A program made the translations under genes and the position numbers. From Cupriavidus basilensis (GTDB lineage: Bacteria; Pseudomonadota; Gammaproteobacteria; Burkholderiales; Burkholderiaceae): 64,000 bases of DNA. The notes under the pieces are model-generated. The model was not told the origin of the DNA. It made no database searches and saw nothing but the letters and a program-made list of their open reading frames with translations. Of this stretch, positions 8,542 through 17,183 are shown piece after piece (positions within the stretch are counted from its first letter, which is position 1; each line of letters begins with the position of its first letter). The stretch spans positions 434,001 to 498,000 of the forward strand of contig NZ_CP010537.1 of NCBI RefSeq assembly GCF_000832305.1, given 5' to 3'.

Positions 8542-9170
8542 CCATGCAACCCTTTACGGTCGTCACGGGCGCTGCCGTGCCGCTGCTGCGCGCCAACGTC
8601 GACACCGACGTGATCATCCGCATCGAGCGGCTCACCGCGTTGCCGCGCGAGCAACTCGGCCCCTATGCGCTGGAAGCGCTGCGCTACCGCGCCGATGGCA
8701 GCGAGGACCCGGGCTGCGTGTTCAACCAGCCGGCGTTTCGCGGCGCGCCGGTACTGCTGGCCGGCGCCAACTTTGGCTGCGGGTCCTCGCGCGAGGGCGC
8801 GGTGTGGGCGCTGATGGGCCTGGGCGTGCGCTGCGTGATCGCGCCGAGCTATGGCGATATCTTCTACAACAACTGCTTCCAGAATGGCGTGCTGCCGATC
8901 CGGCTCCCCGCCGAGGCGGTGCAGGCGCTGGCCGCGCAATGCGCAAGCGGCGCGCCGGTGCGCGTGGACCTGGCGAGCGCCACGCTGAGCGCGCCCGATG
9001 GCGCGACCGTCGCGTTTCCCGTCGACCGGTTGCGTCGTGAAGCCCTGCTGCACGGGCTGGACGATATCGGCCTTACGCTCAAGGACGATGCGCTGATCCG
9101 CGCCTGGCAGCAAGCCGATCGCACCCGCCGGCCCTGGGCCTGGACGGTGCGCCGGCAAGACGCGGCATGA
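8538..9170 (+). CDS. Aconitase-superfamily hydro-lyase, small subunit (LeuD-like)
   Basis: A 210-residue swivel domain that pairs with the large subunit. It has NVDTDVIIRIERLT, the substrate loop GANFGCGSSREGAVWALMG and the APSYGDIFYNNCFQNGVLP segment typical of LeuD. The ATG at 8538 overlaps the large-subunit stop (ATGA), indicating coupled translation; a second ATG at 8544 is possible. LeuD proteins carry YLK or YLR near the loop that selects isopropylmalate or homocitrate; here the equivalent region reads IRIERLT, which does not identify the substrate. Confidence 0.87.
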   Translation: MTMQPFTVVTGAAVPLLRANVDTDVIIRIERLTALPREQLGPYALEALRYRADGSEDPGCVFNQPAFRGAPVLLAGANFGCGSSREGAVWALMGLGVRCVIAPSYGDIFYNNCFQNGVLPIRLPAEAVQALAAQCASGAPVRVDLASATLSAPDGATVAFPVDRLRREALLHGLDDIGLTLKDDALIRAWQQADRTRRPWAWTVRRQDAA

Positions 9171-9793
9171 ACGCCCGGTTGCAACATCCACTGTTGCTGC
9201 GCGCAGCCGGCCTGCTGCTGCGCGGACGCCACGCGGGCGATGGCAGCCTGGCATGCAGCGACGCCGTGCTGGCCGCATTGCCCCACACGCTGGCGCTGCA
9301 CAGCGCGTCGTTTGCCGATCACGGCGCGATGCCCGAGCGCCACGCGGGCGCGGGCGCGGGCGCCAACTGCTCGCCCGCGCTGGTCTGGACGGGATTGCCG
9401 GCAACGGCCACGCACTGGCTGTTGCTGGTCGAGGATCCGGATGTGCCGCTGGCTTACGCCATCGTGCACGCGCTTGCCTGGGGCCCGGCCTCGGTCGGCT
9501 CGCTGGCCGAAGGCGCACTGTCGCGCGCGCCGTTGCCGGCCGGCGTGACACTGGCCGTCAACGGGCTGGGCCATGCCGCTTACGACGGCCCCCGGCCCCT
9601 GCCGGGGCACGGGCCGCATCGCTACGTGTTCCAGCTGTTCGCGCTTGCCGCCGAGCCGCCAGCGGGTCTTGCGCGCGAAGCGCTGATGGCGTGGCTGCGC
9701 ACGCATGCCATCGCGCGGGGCCGGCTCAATGGCGTGTTCCAGCGCGACTGGCGAGGCCGGCCGCTGACTCCAGCGATCGTTGCGTCGGCTTGA
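9167..9793 (+). CDS. YbhB/YbcL family (PEBP, Raf-kinase-inhibitor-like) protein
   Basis: A 208-residue phosphatidylethanolamine-binding-protein homologue. It has the anion-pocket motif LLLVEDPDVPLAYAIVHALAW and the second conserved block YDGPRPLPGHGPHRYVFQLFAL. There is no obvious signal peptide. The ATG overlaps the stop of the small hydro-lyase subunit (ATGA), so it is translationally coupled to a metabolic enzyme, which is unusual. Bacterial PEBPs are poorly characterised; here it may bind an acidic metabolite or act as an accessory to the hydro-lyase. That role is inference from position only. Confidence 0.82.
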   Translation: MNARLQHPLLLRAAGLLLRGRHAGDGSLACSDAVLAALPHTLALHSASFADHGAMPERHAGAGAGANCSPALVWTGLPATATHWLLLVEDPDVPLAYAIVHALAWGPASVGSLAEGALSRAPLPAGVTLAVNGLGHAAYDGPRPLPGHGPHRYVFQLFALAAEPPAGLAREALMAWLRTHAIARGRLNGVFQRDWRGRPLTPAIVASA

Positions 9794-9851
9794 GTGCTTG
9801 CACGGCTAGCCGGAAACACCACGGGTTACCACAAGAAAATATGGAGACAAC

Positions 9852-10859
9852 ATGCCATCCCTGATCCAACGACAAACCAGGTGCCGAGCCGTCGGCCCGC
9901 TCGCCATCGGCGCGGCACTGCTGTCGGCCTGCACGCTAGCCGCCGCCAGCCCCACTGCCAGCCCCGGCGCATGGCGCCCGGACCGTCCGGTCACACTGGT
10001 GGTCCCCTATAGCGCCGGCGGTGGTACGGACGCCACCGCACGCGCGGTGTCCAAGCCGCTTGGCGTGCTCTGGGGCCAGCCGGTGGTGGTGGAGAACCTG
10101 CCGGGCGCCGACGGCCTGATCGGCACGCGGCGCGTGATGGAGGCGAAGCCCGATGGTTATACGCTGCTGCTGCAGGTGCCGGCTATCGTGGCCACCAGGT
10201 ACACGCCCGGGTTCAAGGGCATTGACCCGTTGGCGCGGCTCGACCCCATCACGGCGATTTCGCAGTCGCCCGCCGCGGTAGTAGCCAGCGCCAAGCTGCC
10301 CGTGAAGACGTTCGCGGAACTCGTGCAGTACTGCAAGACCGTCGCCAAGACCTGTTCGCTCGGCACCGGCGAAAGTCTAGCGCGCATCTCCGGCAAGCAA
10401 CTGGCGGCGGAGGCGGGCTTGCCTGACCTCATTGTCGTCAACTACCGTGGCACCGGCGCCATCATCACGGACCTGATCGCCAACAACGTCAACCTGGCGT
10501 TCACCGGCATCACTGCCGCGCTGCCGCACTACAAGGCGGGCACGCTGAAGATCCTTGCCACGCAGGGGCGCACGCGCGCCGCCGCGCTGCCTGATGTGCC
10601 TACCACGGCCGAGGCCGGTTACCCGCAGTTCCAGTCGGTCACCTGGTATGGCCTGTTCGCGCCCAAGGGCACCCCGGCTGCGATCACGCAGGGCATTGTC
10701 GCCGCGCTGCGCGAGGCCGTGAAGGATCCGGAAGTGCAACGGACCATCGCCGCCGCGGGCGCCGAGCCGGTGGCGAATTTGCCTGCTGAGTTTGCCGCGC
10801 AGGTACGCCAGGAAAGCGAGCGCCTGGGGGCGCTGGTCAAGCAGTATCCATTCGAGTAA
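9852..10859 (+). CDS. Bug/TctC family tripartite tricarboxylate transporter receptor, possible lipoprotein
   Basis: A 335-residue periplasmic binding protein of the Bug family. The mature part begins WRPDRPVTLVVPYSAGGGTDATARAV and has the PDGYTLLL and LPDVPTTAEAGYPQF segments. The N-terminal hydrophobic stretch ends in LLSAC, which fits a lipobox with Cys27. Bug proteins bind carboxylates or other small anions for TctAB permeases; no tctA or tctB is in the window, so it must work with a permease encoded elsewhere or act as a sensor. It lies 58 bases after the PEBP gene and probably in the same operon. Confidence 0.92.
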   Translation: MPSLIQRQTRCRAVGPLAIGAALLSACTLAAASPTASPGAWRPDRPVTLVVPYSAGGGTDATARAVSKPLGVLWGQPVVVENLPGADGLIGTRRVMEAKPDGYTLLLQVPAIVATRYTPGFKGIDPLARLDPITAISQSPAAVVASAKLPVKTFAELVQYCKTVAKTCSLGTGESLARISGKQLAAEAGLPDLIVVNYRGTGAIITDLIANNVNLAFTGITAALPHYKAGTLKILATQGRTRAAALPDVPTTAEAGYPQFQSVTWYGLFAPKGTPAAITQGIVAALREAVKDPEVQRTIAAAGAEPVANLPAEFAAQVRQESERLGALVKQYPFE

Positions 10860-10931
10860 GGGGACCCGACCGCCAGCCGACTGCGCCAGTCTCCACGTAG
10901 CCTCACGTAACGCCACATAGGCAGACACATC

Positions 10932-12410
10932 ATGCAAAACCAGGATCAGGATCAGGACCCGCATCAGAGTCAGAGTCAGAGTCAGAACGCCGCACCCATG
11001 CCGCCAACCGATCCCGACGGGCCCACCGGCAGGCTCGCCCAATGGCTGGCCGCCTTCCGGCTGGAGCAAGCCAGCGCCACCGCGCGCGAGCGCGCCAAGG
11101 CGCTCACGCTCGATGGCATCGGCTGTGCCATCGTCGGCGCGCAATTGCCGTGGTCGCGCACCGCCGCCAATATCGTCCGCCAGATGGAGGGGCAGGGGGA
11201 CCGCACCATCGTCGGCTGGGGGGCGCGCACCAGCGCGCCGGGCGCCGCGCTGCTCAATGGCACCTTTATCCAGGGGTTTGAGCTTGACGACTACCATCCG
11301 CTCGGGCCGCTGCACAGCGCCTCGCTCGTGCTGCCCGCGCTGTGGGCCGCATCCGAAGGCGAGCGCCGCGTCAGCGGGCGGCGCTTCCTGGAAGCGGCCA
11401 TGGCCGGCTATGAGGTGGGCCCGCGCGTGGGCATGGCCCTGCACGGCGCGCAGATGTTGTCGCGCGGCTGGCATTCCGGATCGGTGTTCGGCACGCACGC
11501 GGCCGCCGCCGCGGTGGGCAAGCTGCTGGGGCTCGACGCCGCGCGTTTCGAGGATGCGCTGGGGTTGGCCGGCACGCAGTCGGCCGGACTGATGGCGGCG
11601 CAGTACGAGGCCATGTGCAAGCGCATGCACCACGGCTTCGCCGCGCGCAATGGGCTCTACGCGGCGGTGCTGGCGGCGGGCGGCTACACCGGCATCAAGC
11701 GCGTGTTCGAGCGCGAGTACGGCGGCTTTCTTTCGACGTTCGGCGAAGGGCATGCGCCGGACGCCGCGCAGATCACCGACGGCCTGGGCGAGCGTTGGGA
11801 AGTCGAGCGCATCGTCATCAAGCCCTACGCGGCCATGGGTGGCATCCACGCGCCGCTCGATGCGCTGTTCGACGTGGGCGCACAGCGCACGCTCAAGGCA
11901 GGGGAGATCGCCGCGATCGAGGTGGATGTGTCGCATGCTGTCTATCACCATGGCTGGTGGGTGCCGCAGCGGCCGCTGACGCCAATCGGCGCGCAGATGA
12001 ACATCGGTTACGCGCTTGCGGTGGCGGTGCTGGATGGCGCGGCGCTGGTGCCGCAGTTCGCGCCGGCGCGCATTGATGCCGACGACGTCTGGGCGCTGCT
12101 GCCGCGTATCGCCGTGCGCCACGATCCCGCCTTCGACGCAGGCGGGCAACGGGCACGCGGGCGCGTGCGTCTGGCCGTGACCTTCACCGACGGGCAGCGC
12201 ATCGAGGTCAATCGTTGGGCATCGCGCGCCATCGAAGCGCCGCAATCGAGTGACGAAGTGGCCGCGAAGTACAGATCCCTGACGGACGGCTTGATCGCGC
12301 CGCAGCGGCAGCAAGCCATCGAGCGCATGGTGCTGGATCTTGAGCAGCTCGACGATGTGCGCGACTTGCTCGCCCTGCTTGCGCCACCGGTGGGTTGCGC
12401 GTTCGACTGA
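10932..12410 (+). CDS. MmgE/PrpD family protein (2-methylcitrate dehydratase-like)
   Basis: A 492-residue MmgE/PrpD-fold protein. Conserved pieces include ALTLDGIGCAIVGAQLPW, GTFIQGFELDDYHPLGPLHSASLVLPAL, the GTHAAAAAVGKLLGLD helix and KPYAAMGGIHAPLDAL. The family includes 2-methylcitrate dehydratase and cis-aconitate decarboxylase, both acting on branched tricarboxylates. The first 22 residues are a low-complexity Gln/Asp/Ser stretch encoded by hexanucleotide repeats; an alternative ATG at 10998 would omit it. Flanked by two Bug receptor genes, it likely acts on the imported acid, with the LeuCD-like and PrpB-like enzymes acting later. Confidence 0.87.
   Translation: MQNQDQDQDPHQSQSQSQNAAPMPPTDPDGPTGRLAQWLAAFRLEQASATARERAKALTLDGIGCAIVGAQLPWSRTAANIVRQMEGQGDRTIVGWGARTSAPGAALLNGTFIQGFELDDYHPLGPLHSASLVLPALWAASEGERRVSGRRFLEAAMAGYEVGPRVGMALHGAQMLSRGWHSGSVFGTHAAAAAVGKLLGLDAARFEDALGLAGTQSAGLMAAQYEAMCKRMHHGFAARNGLYAAVLAAGGYTGIKRVFEREYGGFLSTFGEGHAPDAAQITDGLGERWEVERIVIKPYAAMGGIHAPLDALFDVGAQRTLKAGEIAAIEVDVSHAVYHHGWWVPQRPLTPIGAQMNIGYALAVAVLDGAALVPQFAPARIDADDVWALLPRIAVRHDPAFDAGGQRARGRVRLAVTFTDGQRIEVNRWASRAIEAPQSSDEVAAKYRSLTDGLIAPQRQQAIERMVLDLEQLDDVRDLLALLAPPVGCAFD
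10941..10988 (+). repeat. In-frame hexanucleotide repeats at the 5' end of the MmgE/PrpD gene
   Basis: CAGGAT, CAGGAT, CAGGAC, then CCGCAT, then CAGAGT three times and CAGAAC. They encode alternating Gln-Asp and Gln-Ser dipeptides. Changes in copy number would keep the reading frame. Confidence 0.8.
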
Positions 12411-12446
12411 GTGCTTGCCGACAACAAAGAACATCAGGAGTGAGAC

Positions 12447-13442
12447 ATGACCCAACGATTCCCCCGGCGTGCCGTGCTGGCCCGGATGGCGGCTTGCGCG
12501 ATGCTGGCCTTATCCAGCCTTTCGGCCGTTGCCCAGGCGCACTGGCCGGACAAGCCGATCCGCCTGGTGCTGCCATTCTCGGCCGGCGGCCCGGGCGACA
12601 TCACCACGCGGCTGATCGCGCAGGCGCTTGGCCGGCAACTGGGCCAGACCGTGATCGTGGACAACAAGGCGGGCGCCGGCGGCATCATCGGCGCCGAGTT
12701 TGTCGCCAAAAGCGCGCCCGATGGCTATACGCTGCTGATCGCCGGCAATGGTGCGGTCGCCAACGCGTTGCTGCGCGCGAAGATGCCCTACGCCGACAGC
12801 GACCTCGTTCCTGTGGTCAGCACCAATGCGGCGCCGTCGGTTATGGTGGTGGGCGCCGGTGCTTCGCGCAAGGATATCAAGGACCTGCAGGCGCTGCAGG
12901 CCTACGGCAAGGCCAGGGGTGGCATCACGTTCGGCACCGCCGGCGCCGGCAGCACCGGGCATTTCGTGGCGGAGATGGTGGAGACGGCGCTCGGCGTGCC
13001 AGTGACACTGGTGCACTACAAGAGCGGCTCGGAAACGCTTAACGCGGTCATTGGCGGCCAGATCGACCTGGCGTCCGAAGCCCCGGTTGGTGTGCTCGGC
13101 TTCCTGCGCGGCGGCAAGCTGCGCGCGCTGGCGGTGACCGACGACAAGCGCGCTCAGGCGTTGCCGGACGTGCCCACCACGGCGGAGCAAGGTTTTGCAG
13201 GCATCCGCATGGAGCACTGGGGCGGCATCTATGCGCCCAAGGGCACGCCGGCGCCGATCCTGGACCGCATCGCGCAGGCCACGCAGGCCGCGTTTCGCAG
13301 CGACGCCGGCCTGCGCGCGCAGTTCGAGACCTACGGCTACCGCCCCGTGTCGGGCACGCGGGCGGAGTTCACGCGTTTTGTGCAGGACGAGAAGCTGCGC
13401 CTTGGCAAGATCGTGCACGACGCGCACATGACGATCGATTGA
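12447..13442 (+). CDS. Bug/TctC family tripartite tricarboxylate transporter receptor
   Basis: A 331-residue binding protein with a cleavable signal peptide (MTQRFPRRAVLARMAACAML... ending in AVAQA). The mature protein starts HWPDKPIRLVLPFSAGGPGD and carries the usual APDGYTLL, TFGTAGAGSTGHF and LPDVPTTAEQGF motifs. It is the second Bug protein around the MmgE/PrpD gene, 36 bases after it, so the operon has two receptors and no permease. The pair may recognise different forms of the substrate. The ligand is unknown. Confidence 0.93.
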   Translation: MTQRFPRRAVLARMAACAMLALSSLSAVAQAHWPDKPIRLVLPFSAGGPGDITTRLIAQALGRQLGQTVIVDNKAGAGGIIGAEFVAKSAPDGYTLLIAGNGAVANALLRAKMPYADSDLVPVVSTNAAPSVMVVGAGASRKDIKDLQALQAYGKARGGITFGTAGAGSTGHFVAEMVETALGVPVTLVHYKSGSETLNAVIGGQIDLASEAPVGVLGFLRGGKLRALAVTDDKRAQALPDVPTTAEQGFAGIRMEHWGGIYAPKGTPAPILDRIAQATQAAFRSDAGLRAQFETYGYRPVSGTRAEFTRFVQDEKLRLGKIVHDAHMTID

Positions 13443-13472
13443 GTGGTTGGCACGGTACGCTTTAGCGGCGCG

Positions 13473-15029
13473 CTAGCGGCGCGCCGGCACTTCCACGCGC
13501 ACCGCCTGGTGCGCCGCCGCTTCGTCTTTCATCAGCAGGCGCACCAGGACGGCGCTGAGCAGCGCAACCCCGGCTGCCACGCAAAGAATCCAGGCGAAGC
13601 CATCCGCGAAGGCGGTGCGCGCAAGCGGCTCCAGCACGCTGCGCAGCGATGCTGGCACATCGGCCATCGCGCCGTGCAGGTCGCCGGCAACCACGCGCGG
13701 GATGATGTGTGCGGCCATGCCGGGCATCACCCCTGCGCTTTGCGCATGCGCATGCAGCGCCGTGTCGAATGCGGCTTCGGTATGGTAGGCGAGGAGGCCG
13801 CCGAGCAAGCCGAAGGACAGCACGATGGCGCTGAACCGCGTGGTGGTGCTGATGCCGGACGCCATGCCGGAGCGCTCGCGCGGGATGCAGGCCATGATGT
13901 TCTTCTGCGTATCGCCGTTGAGCAGGCCCGCGCCGCTGCCGGTGACGGCAATGGCCAGCGCAAAAGGCAGGTAGGACATGGTGACGGCCGCCCACGCGCT
14001 GAGCAGGTTGCCCAGGCCGACCAGCACGAGCCCGAACACCAGCATCGACGGCGCGTCCAGCCGTCCCGACAACTGCACGCCGATGCGCGGAAAGATCAGC
14101 ATGGTCAGCGCAAACGGCAGCATGGCGGCGCCTGACGCGATCGCCGAGAACCCGAGGCCCGTCTGCAGATATAGCGGGATCAGGGTCATCATCACCTGGG
14201 CGCAGGCGGCATAGGCGGCCATGCCGAGCAACGCGCCGATCAGGCGCGGATTGCGGAACAGCGCGAGATCCACCATGGGCCGGCGCTGGATGCGTTCCAC
14301 GCCGATAAACAGCGCGAAGAGCACGGCGCCGCCGGCCAGCCGCATCTGGGTGTGCATATCGCCCCAGCCGATGCGGTTGGCCTCGATCAGGGCCCAGATC
14401 ATCAGGAACAGGCTGCCGCAAAAACACAGCCCGCCCCACAGGTCGATACGTGCCGCGCCCGTGTCGCGCGACTCCGCGATATGCCGCAGCACCATGGCGC
14501 CCAGCAGGATGCCGACCGGCAGGTTCAGCAGGAACACCCAGCGCCATCCCAATGCTTGGCTGATGACTCCGCCAAGGCCGGGTGCCACCAGCATGGCCAC
14601 ACCCATGCACGCGCCCCAGAAGGCCCACGCCCGGGCGCGCTCGCGCTCATCGTGAAAGGCGTGCGCGATGGTCGCCAGCGCGGAGGTCAGCAGCATGGCC
14701 GCGCCCACGCCCTTGACGGCGCGCGCCAGGTTCAGCGCCAGGCTGCTCCCGGCCAGGCCGCAGCCCAGCGAGGCCAGCATGAAGACCGCCAGGCCGGTCA
14801 GCAGCATGCGCTTGCGGCCGAACTTGTCGGCCAGGCTGCCGGCAGGCAGCAGGCCGCCGGCAAAGGTCAGCATGTAGGCGCTGACCACCCACTCGATATC
14901 GGAGAACGTGGCATGCAGGTCGCTCGCGATGCGCGGCAGCGTGACAGCCACGATGTTGGTGTCCAGGACGATCAGCGCGCAGGCGCCCGAGGCGGTCAGC
15001 AGCGCGGCGCGCGAGTTCATGCCGCTCAT
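13473..15029 (-). CDS. MFS transporter, DHA2 (EmrB/QacA) family, 14 TM segments
   Basis: A 518-residue membrane protein. The N-terminus has the DHA2 signature around VLDTNIVAVTLPRIASDL, then the motif-A loop ADKFGRKRMLLTGLAVF and the antiporter motif C region VAPGLGGVISQALGWRWVF. Repeated hydrophobic helices continue to about residue 495, consistent with 14 segments. The ATG at 15029 has GGGGAG upstream, better placed than for the ATG at 15020. It is convergent with the Bug gene and divergent from the LysR gene, which probably regulates it. Likely function is proton-coupled export of a toxic compound or pathway intermediate. Confidence 0.9.
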   Translation of the reverse strand: MSGMNSRAALLTASGACALIVLDTNIVAVTLPRIASDLHATFSDIEWVVSAYMLTFAGGLLPAGSLADKFGRKRMLLTGLAVFMLASLGCGLAGSSLALNLARAVKGVGAAMLLTSALATIAHAFHDERERARAWAFWGACMGVAMLVAPGLGGVISQALGWRWVFLLNLPVGILLGAMVLRHIAESRDTGAARIDLWGGLCFCGSLFLMIWALIEANRIGWGDMHTQMRLAGGAVLFALFIGVERIQRRPMVDLALFRNPRLIGALLGMAAYAACAQVMMTLIPLYLQTGLGFSAIASGAAMLPFALTMLIFPRIGVQLSGRLDAPSMLVFGLVLVGLGNLLSAWAAVTMSYLPFALAIAVTGSGAGLLNGDTQKNIMACIPRERSGMASGISTTTRFSAIVLSFGLLGGLLAYHTEAAFDTALHAHAQSAGVMPGMAAHIIPRVVAGDLHGAMADVPASLRSVLEPLARTAFADGFAWILCVAAGVALLSAVLVRLLMKDEAAAHQAVRVEVPARR

Positions 15030-15277
15030 GCCGGCTCCCCGTCAAACTGCCGTGCCGGCGATATTGCCTGAAATGAAATAAATCCGGATGTGCCGTGTCC
15101 GGCGGGCCGTGGGTGACGATTCGTCTTGTGCCGCATATCGTTGCTTGCTGTCGCATTCCTTGATTGGATGCGGGCCAGGATACGGCGGGCAGGGCCACGC
15201 GTTGTTGCGCCGGCCGTGCTATTTTGTTGCCTGTCGGCTAATAATCAGAAAGTACTCGGAAGGAAAACAGCAAACCG

Positions 15278-16153
15278 ATGGAACTGCGCCACTTTCGCTA
15301 CTTCATCGCGGTAGCCCAGGACTTGCACTTCACCCGCGCCGCCGCGCGGCTCGGCATTTCCACGCCGACGCTTACCCGCCAGATCCAGGAGATGGAAGCC
15401 AGCCTTGGCATTCGCCTGTTCGAGCGCAACCAGCGCTCGGTGGCGTTGACGCCGGCCGGCGAGGTGCTGCTGGCGGAGGCGCAATCCGTGGTGGCGCAGT
15501 TCGAGGCCGCGCAACTGCGCGCGCAGCGCGAGGCGCGCGGCGAGACGGGCAAGATCCATGTGGGTTATGTCGCCTCGGCGGCTTACTCGGGCGTGCTCCA
15601 GCGGCAAGTCGCGGCATTCCGCAAGGCCTGCCCCGATGTGCAGCTGCTGGTGCGCGAGGCGCCCATGGGCACGCTGCCCGAGCAGGTCAGGGATGGGCAG
15701 GTCGACATCGCCTATATCCGCTCCCCGATGAACCTGCCCGAGGGCGTGGACGCGCTGCCGCTGGCGCCGGAAGGCTTTATCCTCGCGCTGCACAGCGATT
15801 CATGGCTGTGCGGCCTGGCCGAGATCCGTCCCGCGCATCTCAAGGCGGAGACATTGATTCTTCCCGAACAGGTGTCGGGCACGCTGTCCACCGCCGAGCA
15901 GGGTGGCTTCGTGCCCAGGCTGGGCCCGCAGCCGGGCGGGCTGGTGGCGGTGCTGACGCTGGTGTCGCTGGGCGAAGGCGTGGCGATTGTCCCGAACTCC
16001 GTGGCCGGCCACATCAGCCTGCCCAGCCTTGTCTACCGGGATATCGCGGGCCTGGAGGTGACGTCGTATCTGTCGCTGATGTCGCGCCAGTACGAAAAAG
16101 CCGCCACCATCCGGCGCTATATCGAACTGGTGTCGCGGCCCGCGCCAGGCTAG
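15278..16153 (+). CDS. LysR family transcriptional regulator
   Basis: A 291-residue LysR protein. The N-terminal winged helix is MELRHFRYFIAVAQDLHFTRAAARLGISTPTLTRQIQEMEASLG, followed by the linker helix and a periplasmic-binding-like effector domain (GKIHVGYVASAAYSGVLQRQVAAFRKACP). It is divergent from the MFS gene across 248 bases, which presumably hold the shared operator, and convergent with the SDR gene. The N-terminus resembles BenM/CatM-type regulators of aromatic or carboxylate metabolism, but the ligand is not predictable. Confidence 0.92.
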   Translation: MELRHFRYFIAVAQDLHFTRAAARLGISTPTLTRQIQEMEASLGIRLFERNQRSVALTPAGEVLLAEAQSVVAQFEAAQLRAQREARGETGKIHVGYVASAAYSGVLQRQVAAFRKACPDVQLLVREAPMGTLPEQVRDGQVDIAYIRSPMNLPEGVDALPLAPEGFILALHSDSWLCGLAEIRPAHLKAETLILPEQVSGTLSTAEQGGFVPRLGPQPGGLVAVLTLVSLGEGVAIVPNSVAGHISLPSLVYRDIAGLEVTSYLSLMSRQYEKAATIRRYIELVSRPAPG

Positions 16154-16191
16154 GCGGGGCTGCTCCACGAAAGGCTGGCAGCGTCGCAGCG

Positions 16192-16992
16192 TCAGACGAC
16201 CATCGGCGTGGTAGCGCCATCGACCGACAGGACGGCGCCCGAAATATAGCTGGCGCGGGGCGAGGCGAGGAACAGCACGGCGTCCGCCACCTCCTGCGGC
16301 GTGGCCAGGCGACCCAGGCCGGTGCGCGCGTTGGCGCGTGCCAATGCCTGCTCCACGGTCGTGCCGCTGATGCGCGCATCCACTTCCATGCCTTGCTGCA
16401 GGCGTTCGGTATGCGTGGCCGACGGGTTGACGGCGTTCACGCGCACGCCCTGCTTGCCATAGGCATTGGCCAGGCCGGCGCTGGCCAGCATCAGCGCCGC
16501 GTTGGCCGCGCCGCCCGCCAGGTGGGCGGGGTTGGCCAGCTTGCCGCCCATGCCCACGATATTGACGATGGCGCCGCGCCCCTGCTGTGCCATGCGCTTG
16601 ACCACGGGGTCGATCACGTTGATGTAGCTGAAGTACTTGGCGGCCATGGCGTCCTGCCACAGCTGCGGGGTCAGCTCGTCCGGCGGGCGGCGCTTGGCCG
16701 CGCCGGCGGAGGTCACCAGGATGTCGATGGCGCCAAGCGCGGCCACTGCCTCGTCCACCGCGCGCGCGGCCGCGGCGATATCGGTCAGGTCGGCAGATAC
16801 CGCGACCACGTCCTTGGCGTATTCGCCTTCGCCTTCGGCCAGGCTGGCGCAAGCCTTGGCCAGGTTCTCGGCGCTGCGCGAAACAATGGCTACGCGCGCA
16901 CCCTCGCGCAGGAAGCCGGCCGCGCAGGCCAGGCCAATGCCGCGGCTGCCGCCGGTGATGAGCACGCGTTGATTGCGAAGTTCGAGATCCAT
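16192..16992 (-). CDS. SDR family protein with degenerate catalytic site
   Basis: A 266-residue SDR fold. The cofactor motif ITGGSRGIGLACA and the C-terminal SGAVLSVDGATTP are intact. The active-site segment reads VGMGGKLANPAHLAGGAANAAL: the Ser, Tyr and Lys of the usual S-Y-K site appear replaced (Tyr by His, Lys by Gly). Either it uses another mechanism or it is a non-catalytic binding protein. It ends convergently with the LysR gene. A short ATCA tandem repeat lies just upstream at 17036-17048. Confidence 0.8.
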   Translation of the reverse strand: MDLELRNQRVLITGGSRGIGLACAAGFLREGARVAIVSRSAENLAKACASLAEGEGEYAKDVVAVSADLTDIAAAARAVDEAVAALGAIDILVTSAGAAKRRPPDELTPQLWQDAMAAKYFSYINVIDPVVKRMAQQGRGAIVNIVGMGGKLANPAHLAGGAANAALMLASAGLANAYGKQGVRVNAVNPSATHTERLQQGMEVDARISGTTVEQALARANARTGLGRLATPQEVADAVLFLASPRASYISGAVLSVDGATTPMVV

Positions 16993-17183
16993 GGTGATGT
17001 GTCCTGGGTGGTCAGGGAGCGCGCGGGCGTCGATCGATCAATCAATCAACGGCGGATCCGCGGGCGTGGCGGGGCGGCAGTCAGGCCGGTGAGACAACAG
17101 GGGTGCCATCTTAGCGCGCCCGCGCCAGCCTTGCTGGTGAGCGCTCAATCCCGGGACGTCGTGCCAGCGCGGCGTCAACACAC

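Noticed and set aside
7386..9170. A long plus-strand frame covering both hydro-lyase subunits in the small-subunit frame
   Set aside because: Only the part from 8538 has LeuD motifs; upstream it is an out-of-frame reading of the LeuC-like gene.
13463..13490. GGCGCG-rich repeats between the Bug and MFS genes as a terminator
   Set aside because: They overlap the MFS stop codon and give only short, ambiguous pairings.
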